Assembly: GCA_963783505.1 (NCBI GenBank)
Contig: CAWAOP010000041.1
Location: 310,001-374,000, forward strand
Length of the DNA stretch: 64,000 nt
Direction: 5' to 3'
Origin: BOG-224 sp963783505
Lineage (GTDB): Bacteria > Acidobacteriota > Terriglobia > Bryobacterales > Bryobacteraceae
The position numbers and the translations under genes are program-made. Position 1 is the stretch's first letter. Each line of letters opens with the position of its first letter. The notes beneath the pieces are model-generated. The model made no database searches and was not told the DNA's origin. It saw nothing but the letters and a program-made list of their open reading frames with translations. Below are positions 7,499 through 16,782 of the stretch, piece by piece.

Positions 7499-8948
7499 GT
7501 GAGCGAGTCGTCGAACGCCATCGAAACCTTTGCAAATCAAGAATATAAGTGGGGTTTCGTCACCGATATCGAGAGCGAATCCCTCCCCCGCGGGCTGAAC
7601 GAGGACGTCGTCGCCCTTATCTCCGCTAAGAAGCAGGAACCGGAGTGGCTCCTGGAATGGCGCCTCAAGGCCTACCGCCATTGGCGGACCATGCGGGAAC
7701 CCAACTGGGCGAACGTTCACTACCCGCCCATCGACTACCAGGACATCGTCTACTACTCGGCGCCGAAGGCAAAGAAGGAAGGCCCCAAGAGCCTCGACGA
7801 AGTCGATCCCGAGTTGCTCAAGATGTACGAGAAGTTAGGCATTCCGCTCCAGGAGCGCGAGGCGCTAGCCGGCGTGGCCGTGGACGCCGTGTTCGATAGC
7901 GTTTCCGTGGCCACAACCTTCAAGGAGAAGCTCAAGGCCATGGGCGTGATCTTCGGCTCGTTCTCTGAAGCCGTCCGCGAATACCCGGATCTGGTCCGGC
8001 AGTACCTCGGTTCGGTGGTCCCCTCCTCGGACAATTTCTTCGCCGCGCTCAACTCGGCGGTTTTCAGCGACGGTTCTTTTTGCTACGTGCCCAAGGGCGT
8101 CCGCTGCCCCATGGAGCTGTCCACGTACTTCCGCATCAACGCGAAGGATACGGGCCAGTTCGAGCGCACGCTGATCGTCGCCGATGAAGGCGCGTACGTG
8201 AGCTACCTCGAAGGCTGCACGGCGCCCATGCGCGACACCAATCAGCTTCACGCGGCCGTCGTGGAACTGGTCGCGCTCGATAACGCGCGGATCAAGTATT
8301 CCACGGTGCAGAATTGGTACCCGGGCGACAAGGAGGGCAAAGGCGGCATCTACAACTTCGTCACCAAGCGCGGGGCGTGCCGCGGCGTCAATTCGAAAAT
8401 CTCGTGGACGCAAGTCGAAACCGGTTCCGCTATCACCTGGAAATATCCGAGCTGCATCCTGCAAGGGCGATAACTCCGTGGGCGAGTTCTATTCCGTTGC
8501 GCTGACGAACCACTACCAGCAGGCCGATACGGGCACCAAGATGATCCATATCGGGAAGAACACCACGAGCACGATCGTCTCCAAGGGCATCTCGGCTGGC
8601 TTCGGGCAGAACACCTATCGCGGCGCGGTGAAGATTCTGAAGACGGCCACCGGCGCGCGCAATTACTCGCAGTGCGATTCGCTGCTGCTGGGCGATAAGT
8701 GCGGCGCGCACACGTTCCCGTATCTCGAAGTGAAGAACACGTCCTCGCAAGTGGAACATGAAGCGTCCACTTCGAAGATCGGCGAAGACCAGATTTTTTA
8801 TTGCCGCCAGCGCGGCATATCGAGCGAAGACGCCGTCTCGATGATCGTGCATGGATTCTGCAAGGAAGTTTTCAAGGAGCTGCCCATGGAGTTCGCCGTG
8901 GAAGCGCAAAAGTTGCTCGGAGTGAGTTTGGAAGGAAGCGTAGGGTAA
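7499..8948 (+). CDS. sufB: SUF scaffold subunit SufB, with one frameshift
   Basis: SufB is the core scaffold of the SufBCD iron-sulfur cluster assembly complex. The first frame (GTG 7499, AGGAG site 5 bases before) runs to WKYPSCILQGR and a stop at 8471-8473. The conserved continuation, DNSVGEFYSVALTNHYQQ, follows in the next frame to 8948. Deleting one G of the GGG at 8464-8467 restores QGDNSVGEF, exactly the family sequence. Total length after correction is about 482 residues, normal for SufB. The gene should be essential or nearly so, and both halves are fully conserved, so I read the frameshift as a likely sequence error, not decay. First gene of the operon. Confidence 0.92.
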
Positions 8949-8950
8949 GA

Positions 8951-9043
8951 GCTGTCAGTTTACAGTTGTCAGTTGTCAGTCTTTGGTCTTCAACAAATCG
9001 CCGGAGACGCTGATAAGTGATGACTGACGACTGACGACTGATG
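8951..9043. repeat. CAGTTGTCAGT / ACTGACGACTGA repeat block between sufB and sufC
   Basis: The 105-base gap between sufB and sufC contains CAGTTTACAGTTGTCAGT-type units on one side and GATGACTGACGACTGACG-type units on the other, in inverted orientation. Similar CTGA-rich units lie at 21906-21957 and 26589-26617. They could form a hairpin in the suf mRNA. No gene is present. Confidence 0.6.
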
Positions 9044-9053
9044 ACTAAAAGCA

Positions 9054-9830
9054 ATGAGTTTACTTGAAATCACAGACCTCCACGCCACCGTCGGCGATCG
9101 CGAAATACTCAAGGGCATCGACCTTACGGTCAACCTGGGCGAAGTGCACGCCATCATGGGGCCGAACGGCTCCGGTAAGAGCACGTTGGCTCAAGTGCTC
9201 GCCGGCCGCGAGCTCTACGCCGTCACGAAAGGTCAAGTCCTGTATGACGGCAAAGACCTGCTGGCCATGTCTCCGGAAGACCGCGCCCGCGAAGGCGTCT
9301 TCCTCGCGTTCCAGTACCCGGTTGAGATCCCGGGCGTGAGCAATCAGTACTTCCTGCGCGCGGCGCTGAATTCCATCCGCAAGCACCGCGGCCTGCCGGA
9401 ACTCGACGCCATGGACTTTCTGGAGTATATCCGGGCCAAGATCGCGATGATGAAGATGGAGCAGGCGCTCCTCAACCGCCCCGTGAACGCGGGCTTCTCC
9501 GGCGGCGAGAAGAAGCGCAACGAGATCTTTCACATGTCCGTCCTGGAGCCCAAGCTCGCGGTCTTGGACGAGACCGATTCCGGCCTCGATATCGACGCGT
9601 TGAAGTTGGTGGCGGCGGGCGTGAACGCGCTGCGCGGTCCCGAGCGCTCCCTGATCGTGGTGACCCACTACCAGCGCCTGCTGGAGTATATCGTCCCGGA
9701 TTACGTGCACGTGCTGGCCGAGGGCCGCATCGTGCGCTCCGGTGGCAAGGAACTGGCTCTAGAACTCGAAAAGAACGGCTACGCCGGCATGGGCATTCAC
9801 GACGAAGCCGAGGCGGTCCCCACGCTATGA
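9054..9830 (+). CDS. sufC: SUF ATPase SufC
   Basis: SufC is the ABC-type ATPase that energises SufBCD. The 258-residue protein has Walker A GPNGSGKST (about residues 35-43), the Q-loop FQYPVEIPG, an FSGGEKKRNE signature and the Walker B segment AVLDETDSGLDID, which is the characteristic SufC form of the D-loop. The C-terminal YAGMGIHDEAE tail is usual. It starts after a repeat-filled gap and overlaps sufD by four bases (ATGA), so the two are translationally coupled. Confidence 0.96.
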   Translation: MSLLEITDLHATVGDREILKGIDLTVNLGEVHAIMGPNGSGKSTLAQVLAGRELYAVTKGQVLYDGKDLLAMSPEDRAREGVFLAFQYPVEIPGVSNQYFLRAALNSIRKHRGLPELDAMDFLEYIRAKIAMMKMEQALLNRPVNAGFSGGEKKRNEIFHMSVLEPKLAVLDETDSGLDIDALKLVAAGVNALRGPERSLIVVTHYQRLLEYIVPDYVHVLAEGRIVRSGGKELALELEKNGYAGMGIHDEAEAVPTL

Positions 9831-11042
9831 GCGCCGTAGCGGAACAAACCGGAGCCTGGCTGGAAGCCTTCGGCAAGTTGGGAGCTACCGCGCCCTGGAT
9901 GCAGCAACTGCGCCAAAAGGCATTCGCGCGTTTTGTGGAGGTGGGCTTTCCCACCACCCATGACGAAGAGTGGCGCTTCACCAATGTTGCGGCCATTGCG
10001 CGCACGAGATTCCAGCCGGCGGCGAAAAACTGGGATGCCGAAGCCGGCGTGCTACCGGTCGAGTTTCTAAATGGCAGATTGGTCGCGGAGGCTCTGCCAA
10101 AGGGCGCGCGCCTTGGAACCGCGGAGGACCTGGAAAAGTTTCTGGGACGTTACGCGGCCATGGACAAGAACGCGTTTGTGGCCTTGAATACGGCGTTCCT
10201 CGACGATGTGGCGGTAATAATCGTCGAGCGCGGCGCGGTGATCGAGGAGCCGATCCGCCTTCTATTCGGCGCAAAAGGCGCGGCGGAATCGCCGGTCGCG
10301 GCGCATCCGCGCGTTCTGATCGTCGCCGGCCCGCATTCGCAATCGAGCTTCGTCGAGATGTACGTCGGAGGCGGAGTTTACCTCACCAACGCCGTAACCG
10401 AGATCGTCGCGGGCGATGGCGCGGTGGTGGAGCACTCGAAGGTGCAGACGGAATCGCCGGCCGCGTTCCACGTGGCTACGATTCAGGCGCAGTTGGGACG
10501 CAGTGCGGCCTTTACCTCCCACAACATCTCGCTAGGCGGCGCGCTGGTCCGCAACGACGTGAACGCGGTCCTCTCGGAAGGCGCTGACGCGGCGTTGAAC
10601 GGATTGTATTTGCTCAACGGCAGGCAGCATGTCGATAATCACACATCCATCGATCACGCCGAGCCGCACGGAACCAGCCGCGAGTTGTACAAGGGGATTC
10701 TCGATGGTCAAGGTACGGCCGTTTTCAATGGCCGCGTGATCGTTCGCAAAGACGCCCAGAAGACGGATTCGAAGCAGACCAACAAGAACCTGGTGCTTTC
10801 CGACGAGGCCGTCATCGATACCAAGCCCGAGTTGCAGATCTTCGCCGATGACGTGCGCTGCACGCACGGCGCGACCATCGGGCAACTGGACGCGGAGGCG
10901 CTGTTCTATCTTCAATCGCGCGGCATCGGCAAGGACGATGCGAGAAACCTGCTGACCTACGCCTTCGCGCAGGACATCGTAGACAAAATCAAGGTTGGGC
11001 CGATCCGCGATTGGCTGGAAAGGACCATGCTGGAGAGGTTCC

Positions 11043-11059
<17 letters not shown>
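9827..11059 (+). CDS. sufD: SUF subunit SufD
   Basis: SufD partners SufB in the SufBC2D complex. The 410-residue protein has a divergent N-terminus (WRFTNVAAIARTRF) and a conserved right-handed beta-helix end: GILDGQGTAVFNGRVIVRKDAQKTDSKQTNKNLVLSDEAVIDTKPELQIFADDVRCTHGATIGQLD followed by the ARNLLTYAFAQDIV helix. The terminal His/Cys region CTHGAT is kept. It overlaps sufC by four bases and the sufS start by 17 bases, as is common in SUF operons. Confidence 0.95.
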
Positions 11060-12291
<1,232 letters not shown>

Positions 12292-12292
<1 letters not shown>

Positions 12293-12729
12293 TGGTGGAC
12301 GATCTGTATCAGGAACTCATACTCGACCACAGCAAGCACCCGCGCAATCTGCACATTATGGACAACGCCACGGGTCACGCCAAGGGCTACAACCCGCTGT
12401 GCGGTGACAAACTGGAGTTGTTCCTCAGCATGGATGGGGACGTGGTAAAGGACGCCAGCTTCGTCGGCTCCGGGTGCGCCATCTCCACCGCCTCGGCGTC
12501 GCTTATGACCGAGAGCCTCAAAGGCAAGACGCGTGCGGAAGCGCTCGCGCTGCTCGAGAAGTTTCATGACTTACTAACCACGGACTCCCCTGTCACTCAT
12601 GGGTTAGGCAAGCTCGTGGTGTTCTGCGGCGTACGGGATTACCCCGCGCGCGTCAAGTGCGCCACGCTCGCCTGGCACACTCTGAAATCCGCGCTTGAAG
12701 ACAAAGGCGAAGTGGTCACCAGCGAATGA
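12292..12729 (+). CDS. sufU: SUF sulfur-transfer protein SufU (IscU-like)
   Basis: A 145-residue IscU-fold protein. It begins DDLYQELILDHSKHPRN and carries the three conserved cysteines in NPLCGD, GSGCAIS and RVKCATLAWHTL, with an Asp in CGD. The insert between the second and third cysteine (about residues 85-110) is the SufU hallmark. In Gram-positive systems SufU is a zinc-dependent sulfur acceptor for SufS, and its adjacency here to sufS fits that. The ATG overlaps the sufS stop (TGATG). A 340-base repeat-rich gap follows before the next operon gene. Confidence 0.94.
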
Positions 12730-12742
12730 TCCAAGCCGCCAA

Positions 12743-12764
12743 CCGAGCCGCGACCGTAAGGGAG
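12743..12764. repeat. 22-bp dispersed repeat (CCGAGCCGCGACC type), copy 1
   Basis: This 22-base unit, beginning CCGAGCCGCGACC and ending TAAGGGAG, is identical to the one at 13031-13052. The two bracket the repeat-filled sufU-sufT gap as direct repeats 288 bases apart. Confidence 0.7.
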
Positions 12765-12784
12765 TGTCCAATGGGCCGCGCCGG

Positions 12785-12807
12785 CCCGCCAAAGGTAATG
12801 AAGACGC
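12785..12807. repeat. CCCGCCAAAGGTAATG repeat, copy 1
   Basis: This 23-base stretch recurs with one mismatch at 44336-44358. In both places it lies within repeat-rich DNA near a GTGGGGC palindrome, so it is probably part of a larger composite repeat. Confidence 0.6.
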
Positions 12808-12813
12808 GGCAAA

Positions 12814-12919
12814 GTGGGGCAGGGCTTTTGCCCTGCCGCCGCCATTTTTGGCGGCGTTCCGAAGCGACCTCAGCGCGCCGGGCAAAAGCCCCGCGGCAGC
12901 CCCAAATGGCTGGCCCCAC
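12814..12919. repeat. GTGGGGC-headed palindromic repeat, copy 3 (full length)
   Basis: It starts GTGGGGC and ends in the complement, GCCCCAC, 106 bases later. The first hairpin is GGCAGGGC, loop TTTT, GCCCTGCC; a CCGCC...GGCGG hairpin follows, then a mirrored GGGC-AAAA-GCCC stem. Ends in inverted orientation suggest a two-unit (BIME-like) arrangement. Confidence 0.65.
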
Positions 12920-12950
12920 AAACGTCGCGTCTTCGAGAGAGCGGTCATAG

Positions 12951-13073
12951 ATGCAAGACTCACTCCGCGACAAGACCATCCTCGCCCTGAAAAAGGTCTG
13001 CGACCCCGAGCCACCGACCAACATCCCTAGCCGAGCCGCGACCGTAAGGGAGCGGAGGGGCGCCGGACAATGA
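12951..13073 (+). CDS. 40-residue ORF: truncated duplicate of the sufT N-terminus
   Basis: This small frame reads MQDSLRDKTILALKKVCDPE and aligns codon by codon with the first 27 codons of sufT directly downstream (MTQPLKDNVIVALKKVYDPE), about 15 of 27 residues identical and with many synonymous changes. After PPTNI it runs into the 22-bp dispersed repeat (13031-13052), which supplies the rest of the frame. Its stop overlaps the sufT start codon (ATGA). It looks like an old partial duplication cut by a repeat insertion. Whether it is translated is unknown; it could act as a leader peptide coupling sufT translation to upstream genes. Confidence 0.55.
   Translation: MQDSLRDKTILALKKVCDPEPPTNIPSRAATVRERRGAGQ
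13031..13052. repeat. 22-bp dispersed repeat (CCGAGCCGCGACC type), copy 2
   Basis: Identical to 12743-12764. It ends 17 bases before the sufT start and provides most of the C-terminal codons of the 40-residue ORF. Confidence 0.7.
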
Positions 13074-13408
13074 CACAACCGCTCAAAGACAACGTCATCG
13101 TGGCCCTCAAGAAAGTCTACGACCCAGAGGTGCCCATCAACATCTACGACATGGGCCTGATCTATGGAGTCGAGACGGATGCCGAGGGCCGCGTTTCCAT
13201 CCGCATGACTCTCACCGCGCCCAACTGTCCCGTGGCTGGCAGCCTTCCCGCGAATGTCGAGCGCGCGGCGCGGAATGTCGAGGGCGTGACGGATGCAAAA
13301 GTCGAATTGACGTTCGATCCTCCTTGGACTCCCGAGCGCATGTCGGAAGCGGCGCAACTGGCGATGGGTCTTGACGGCATTATTCCGATTGCGAGGGTTC
13401 GCGGATGA
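13070..13408 (+). CDS. sufT: SUF-associated MIP18/DUF59 protein SufT
   Basis: A 112-residue protein of the MIP18 (DUF59/PaaD-like) family, which helps mature or carry iron-sulfur clusters. It shows VALKKVYDPEVPINIYDMGLIY, the first conserved block, and LTAPNCPVAGSLPANVE with the cluster-related cysteine (about residue 56), then VELTFDPPWTPERMSE. It sits in the SUF operon between sufU and the Rrf2 regulator and overlaps the latter by four bases (ATGA). Confidence 0.9.
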   Translation: MTQPLKDNVIVALKKVYDPEVPINIYDMGLIYGVETDAEGRVSIRMTLTAPNCPVAGSLPANVERAARNVEGVTDAKVELTFDPPWTPERMSEAAQLAMGLDGIIPIARVRG

Positions 13409-13884
13409 AACTCACGGCCAATGAGGAATACGGTCTCCGCTGCCTGGTGCGCATCGGCTACGCCAGCGATTCAAAGAGCGGCCTGACCATTCCGGAAATC
13501 AGTCAGGCCGAGGGCGTTTCTCCGGCCTACGCCGCCAAAATTCTGCGCACGCTCCGCAAAGGCGGATTCGTCAAGGCCGCGCGAGGCAAAGCGGGCGGGT
13601 ACACCCTGGCGCGCCAGCCCGAGGCCATCGTTATCGGCCATGTCATCGAAGCCCTGGGCGGCCGTCTCTTTGAGCGCGACTTCTGCGATAGCCACTCCGG
13701 CCAGATCAGCATCTGCACGCGGTCGGTGGACTGTTCCGTCCGCTCCCTCTGGCGCGCTGTGCAGGTAGCGGTGGATCAGGTCCTCGGCAAAGCCACCTTG
13801 CGCGACTTGCTGCAGAGCGAGCAGCAAATGAACTCCTGGGTCCGCACCATCCCCGGCCCGAGTGGATTGTATCTGCTTCAATAG
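13405..13884 (+). CDS. Rrf2-family transcriptional regulator, probable iron-sulfur sensor of the suf operon
   Basis: The 159-residue protein begins KLTANEEYGLRCLVRIGYA, an Rrf2 signature, and has the winged helix ISQAEGVSPAYAAKILRTLRKGGFVKAARGKAGGYTLAR. Three cysteines follow at FC, IC and DCSV (about residues 93, 103 and 109), the place where IscR-like proteins bind an Fe-S cluster, though the spacing is wider than in IscR. Its position as last gene of the suf operon suggests feedback control of cluster assembly. The binding site is not certain; the AT-rich stretch around 7441-7467 is a candidate. Confidence 0.9.
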   Translation: MKLTANEEYGLRCLVRIGYASDSKSGLTIPEISQAEGVSPAYAAKILRTLRKGGFVKAARGKAGGYTLARQPEAIVIGHVIEALGGRLFERDFCDSHSGQISICTRSVDCSVRSLWRAVQVAVDQVLGKATLRDLLQSEQQMNSWVRTIPGPSGLYLLQ

Positions 13885-14063
13885 AGTTACAGATTACCCG
13901 CGCGAAAGGGCCTTTACAGCGGGGTTATAATTACCTCAGATGGTTCTCGGAATCCCGCTCACGCGGGCCGGTGAAGTAGCGAACCTATCCCACCCTGCCG
14001 TCCCATCTCGTCCCCAATTTTGCTTGCCTGGAGGCTCCGATTATCGGATCGATAAAAGCTAGC

Positions 14064-15083
14064 GTGCCTATCACCCGAGGAGTGGAGAGTCTCTTCGGTA
14101 CGCGCGACGAAAACATCCGGTTGTTCGAAACCGGACTGGGCGTGCATACGCAGTTGATCGATAGCAGTCTGGAAATCGAAGGCGAAGAGGAAAGCGTGGC
14201 GCGCGCGGAGAGCATCCTGGGGGATTACTGCGCCCTGGTTCGCGAAGGCCACGTCTTCAATAACGGCGATCTGAACAGCTACCTCCGCGTGGTGGTTTCC
14301 GATCGCGAGGTGACGCTTCGCGCTCTGGTGCAGAGCGGCCGGCAGCGCAGTTTCGGGAAGAAGACTCTGGCCCCGAAGTCCGTCAACCAGCGCCGCTATC
14401 TCGAAGCTATCGAGCGCAACGATCTGGTGTTCGGCATTGGCCCCGCCGGCACGGGTAAGACCTATCTGGCCGTCGCCATGGGCGTATCGGCGCTCATCGG
14501 CAAGCAGGTGGCGCGCATCATTCTGACGCGCCCCGCCGTCGAAGCGGGCGAACGTCTCGGCTTCCTCCCCGGAACTCTTCAGGAGAAAGTGGACCCGTAC
14601 CTGCGCCCCCTTTACGATGCGCTGTACGACATGCTGGAAAGCGAGCGCGTGGAGAAACTGCTCGAGCGCAACGTCATCGAAGTGGCGCCCATCGCATTCA
14701 TGCGCGGCCGCACGCTGAACGACAGCTTCATCATTCTCGACGAAGCGCAGAACAGCACGCCCGAGCAGATGAAGATGCTGCTCACGCGCCAGGGTTTCAA
14801 CTCGAAGATGGTCGTGAACGGCGACGTGACCCAGATCGACCTGCCGAGCGGACGCCGCAGCGGCCTGCTGGACGCCGTCGACGTGCTCAAAGGCGTGGAG
14901 GGCATCAGCTTCGTGCAGTTCGACGAGCGCGACGTGGTCCGCCACCCGCTGGTGCAGCGCATCGTGAAGGCTTACGAGCGCTACAACGAGACCATCGGCG
15001 CCGCTCGCCAGCTTAGTCTGAAATTATCCGAGCCGGCGGCGGAAGCCGCTGCCACTCCCGCCGAGGACGCGCCACAAGGCTAG
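14064..15083 (+). CDS. phoH: PhoH-family ATPase
   Basis: The 339-residue PhoH-like protein has an N-terminal domain with LFGTRDENIRLFE and the C-terminal PhoH ATPase: Walker A GPAGTGKT (about residues 129-136), LTRPAVEAGERLGFLPGTLQEKVDPYLRPLYDAL, Walker B IILDEAQN and a GDVTQIDLP sensor. In many bacteria phoH precedes ybeY, as here, linking it to RNA metabolism. The start is uncertain: GTG 14064 has no good ribosome site, while GGAGG at 14030-14034 precedes an in-frame ATT at 14040. A consensus TATAAT at 13926-13931 may be its -10 box. Confidence 0.92.
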   Translation: MPITRGVESLFGTRDENIRLFETGLGVHTQLIDSSLEIEGEEESVARAESILGDYCALVREGHVFNNGDLNSYLRVVVSDREVTLRALVQSGRQRSFGKKTLAPKSVNQRRYLEAIERNDLVFGIGPAGTGKTYLAVAMGVSALIGKQVARIILTRPAVEAGERLGFLPGTLQEKVDPYLRPLYDALYDMLESERVEKLLERNVIEVAPIAFMRGRTLNDSFIILDEAQNSTPEQMKMLLTRQGFNSKMVVNGDVTQIDLPSGRRSGLLDAVDVLKGVEGISFVQFDERDVVRHPLVQRIVKAYERYNETIGAARQLSLKLSEPAAEAAATPAEDAPQG

Positions 15084-15093
15084 ACGCCAATTG

Positions 15094-15573
15094 ATGCCTT
15101 CTTTAGAGAACAGCTCTGTTTCATTCCGCCGCGCGCCGTTCGACGCGCGGCCCCACGCGCTCGAACTGTTCGCGCGCAAGATCCAGCGTGACGTGACCCG
15201 CGGCCGGCCATTCGATTGCCTGGTCACGGGCGACGCCGAAATGCGCCGCCTGAACCTCAAGTTCCGCGGCAAGGACTATCCGACCGACGTGCTTTCGTTT
15301 CCCAGTGGGGCAGGTCTCCAGACCTGCCCAGGGCAGACCGCAAGGTCTGCCCCGCTCGGCGACATCGTAATCTCCCTGGCCCGAGCGCGAGCTCAGTCCC
15401 GTGAATTTGGCCATTCCACTGAGAACGAAATCCGAATTCTCATGCTGCACGGCGCGCTGCATCTGGCCGGGTTCGACCATGAGGCCGACTCGGGCCGCAT
15501 GGCCCGCGCGGAGAAGCGCTGGCGCGTGCGGTTGCGTTTGCCCGGCGGTCTCATCGAGAGAGCGCACGTATGA
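15094..15573 (+). CDS. ybeY: Endoribonuclease YbeY, carrying an in-frame palindromic insertion
   Basis: YbeY is a zinc-dependent RNase for 16S rRNA maturation and ribosome quality control. The metal motif is HGALHLAGFDH, the expected H-x3-H-x5-H form. Upstream is NLKFRGKDYPTDVLSFP, which should run almost directly into LGDIVIS. Instead, about 17 extra residues (SGAGLQTCPGQTARSAP) sit between them, encoded by a GTGGGGC-headed palindromic repeat (15305-15353) inserted in frame. The site is a surface loop in known YbeY structures, so activity may survive. ATG 15094 is preferred over TTG 15091. The stop overlaps the era start (ATGA). Confidence 0.93.
   Translation: MPSLENSSVSFRRAPFDARPHALELFARKIQRDVTRGRPFDCLVTGDAEMRRLNLKFRGKDYPTDVLSFPSGAGLQTCPGQTARSAPLGDIVISLARARAQSREFGHSTENEIRILMLHGALHLAGFDHEADSGRMARAEKRWRVRLRLPGGLIERAHV
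15305..15353. repeat. GTGGGGC-headed palindromic repeat, copy 4, inside ybeY
   Basis: Two perfect hairpins stand side by side: GGGCAGGTC/GACCTGCCC with loop TCCA, then GGGCAGACC/GGTCTGCCC with loop GCAA. The repeat keeps the ybeY frame and contains no stop codon in that frame. It is the only family copy I found within a gene. Confidence 0.85.
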
Positions 15574-16487
15574 AGCCAGGATTCAAATCGGGGTTCGTTT
15601 CGCTGATCGGCCGGCCGAATAGCGGCAAGTCCACCCTGCTGAACGCGCTCGTGGGCCAGAAGGTTTCCATTGTCGCGGATAAGCCGCAGACCACTCGCAC
15701 GGCCATTCAGGGAGTTCTGACGCTGCCCGATGCGCAGATTATCTTTATCGATACGCCCGGCATCCATAGGGCGGATTCGCCCATCAATAAACGCATGATG
15801 GGCGCGGTCCGCAACGCGCTCGACGGCCGCGACCTTCTTCTGCTAGTGGTGGACGCCAAGCGGCCGTTCACCGAGGAAGACCGTCAGGCGGTGGATTTGG
15901 CGCGTAAGCCCAACGTCCCTGTCGTCCTCGTCTTGAACAAGATCGATCTGGTCGCCCCGAAGAGCCGCCTGCTGCCGATGCTGGAGCACTACCGGTCCAC
16001 TTACGATTTCGCGGATTACATTCCCGTCTCGGCGTTGAAGGAAGACGGGCTGGACATTTTACGCCGCGTGATTGTGAGCCATTTGCCGGAAGGCGAGGCG
16101 TATTTCCCCGAAGACTACATCACGGATCAGCCCGAGCGGTTCCTCGCCGCGGAACTAGTGCGGGAGAAGGCGTTGCTGGCGACCCGCGCGGAAGTTCCGC
16201 ATTCTATCGCCGTGAACGTGGACCGGTGGGAGGTGGGCGAGCGGATCACCAAAATCTATGCCACCATTCGCGTGGAGCGCGAGGGACAGAAGGCCATCCT
16301 GATCGGCGCCGGGGGCGCGACGCTCAAGAAAATCGGCTCCGAGGCGCGGGCCGAGATCGAAGGTTTGCTGGATATGAAGGTCTATTTGGACCTGCACGTC
16401 CGCGTACAACCGGGCTGGCGCGAACAGAGGGCGTTCCTCGACGCGATGGACTGGCGTACAATAGCCGTTAACGAAGATGACTCGTAG
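15570..16487 (+). CDS. era: GTPase Era
   Basis: Era binds the 3' end of 16S rRNA and acts in 30S assembly. The 305-residue protein has G1 GRPNSGKST, switch segment KPQTTRTAIQG, G3 DTPGIH and G4 NKIDL, then the KH domain with RITKIYATIRVEREGQKAILIGAGGATLKKIGSEARAEIE. It overlaps ybeY by four bases and the BON gene by 11. Co-transcription of phoH, ybeY and era is a common arrangement and matches their shared role in rRNA processing. Confidence 0.97.
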   Translation: MKPGFKSGFVSLIGRPNSGKSTLLNALVGQKVSIVADKPQTTRTAIQGVLTLPDAQIIFIDTPGIHRADSPINKRMMGAVRNALDGRDLLLLVVDAKRPFTEEDRQAVDLARKPNVPVVLVLNKIDLVAPKSRLLPMLEHYRSTYDFADYIPVSALKEDGLDILRRVIVSHLPEGEAYFPEDYITDQPERFLAAELVREKALLATRAEVPHSIAVNVDRWEVGERITKIYATIRVEREGQKAILIGAGGATLKKIGSEARAEIEGLLDMKVYLDLHVRVQPGWREQRAFLDAMDWRTIAVNEDDS

Positions 16488-16782
16488 AATGTGCATCTCT
16501 TTGGTGGCCGCGCTCGCGCTGGCCTCCGCCGGCTTGACCGCCAAGCCGAAGGTCCTCACGGACGATACCATCACCGATCAGGTCCGCCTGAAGCTTGCGG
16601 ACGATCAGATTGTCAAGGGCGGCGCTCTGCAGGTAGTCGTCAAGCAAGGCGTGGTCACTTTGAGCGGAACCGTCGAATCCAAGCAGCAGCAGGAACGCGC
16701 CCCCAAGCTTGCCGGAAAGGTAAAGGGCGTCAAGCAGGTGATCAACAACATCGCTCTCCGCGACAAGAACACCCCGCGATGA
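16477..16782 (+). CDS. Exported BON-domain protein
   Basis: A 101-residue protein with a signal peptide (RRMCISLVAALALASAGLTA) and one BON domain: DDTITDQVRLKLADDQIVKGGALQVVVKQGVVTLSGTVESKQQQERAPKLAGKVKGVKQVINNI. BON domains bind phospholipid or other surface ligands and often serve envelope stress tolerance. The start overlaps the end of era, and the stop overlaps the next gene (GATGAG), so it is embedded in the operon. Confidence 0.85.
   Translation: MTRRMCISLVAALALASAGLTAKPKVLTDDTITDQVRLKLADDQIVKGGALQVVVKQGVVTLSGTVESKQQQERAPKLAGKVKGVKQVINNIALRDKNTPR

Noticed and set aside
8460..8480. Programmed frameshifting in sufB
   Set aside because: No slippery heptamer with a following structure typical of programmed shifts is seen, and similar +1 breaks occur in unrelated genes, so error or mutation is simpler.
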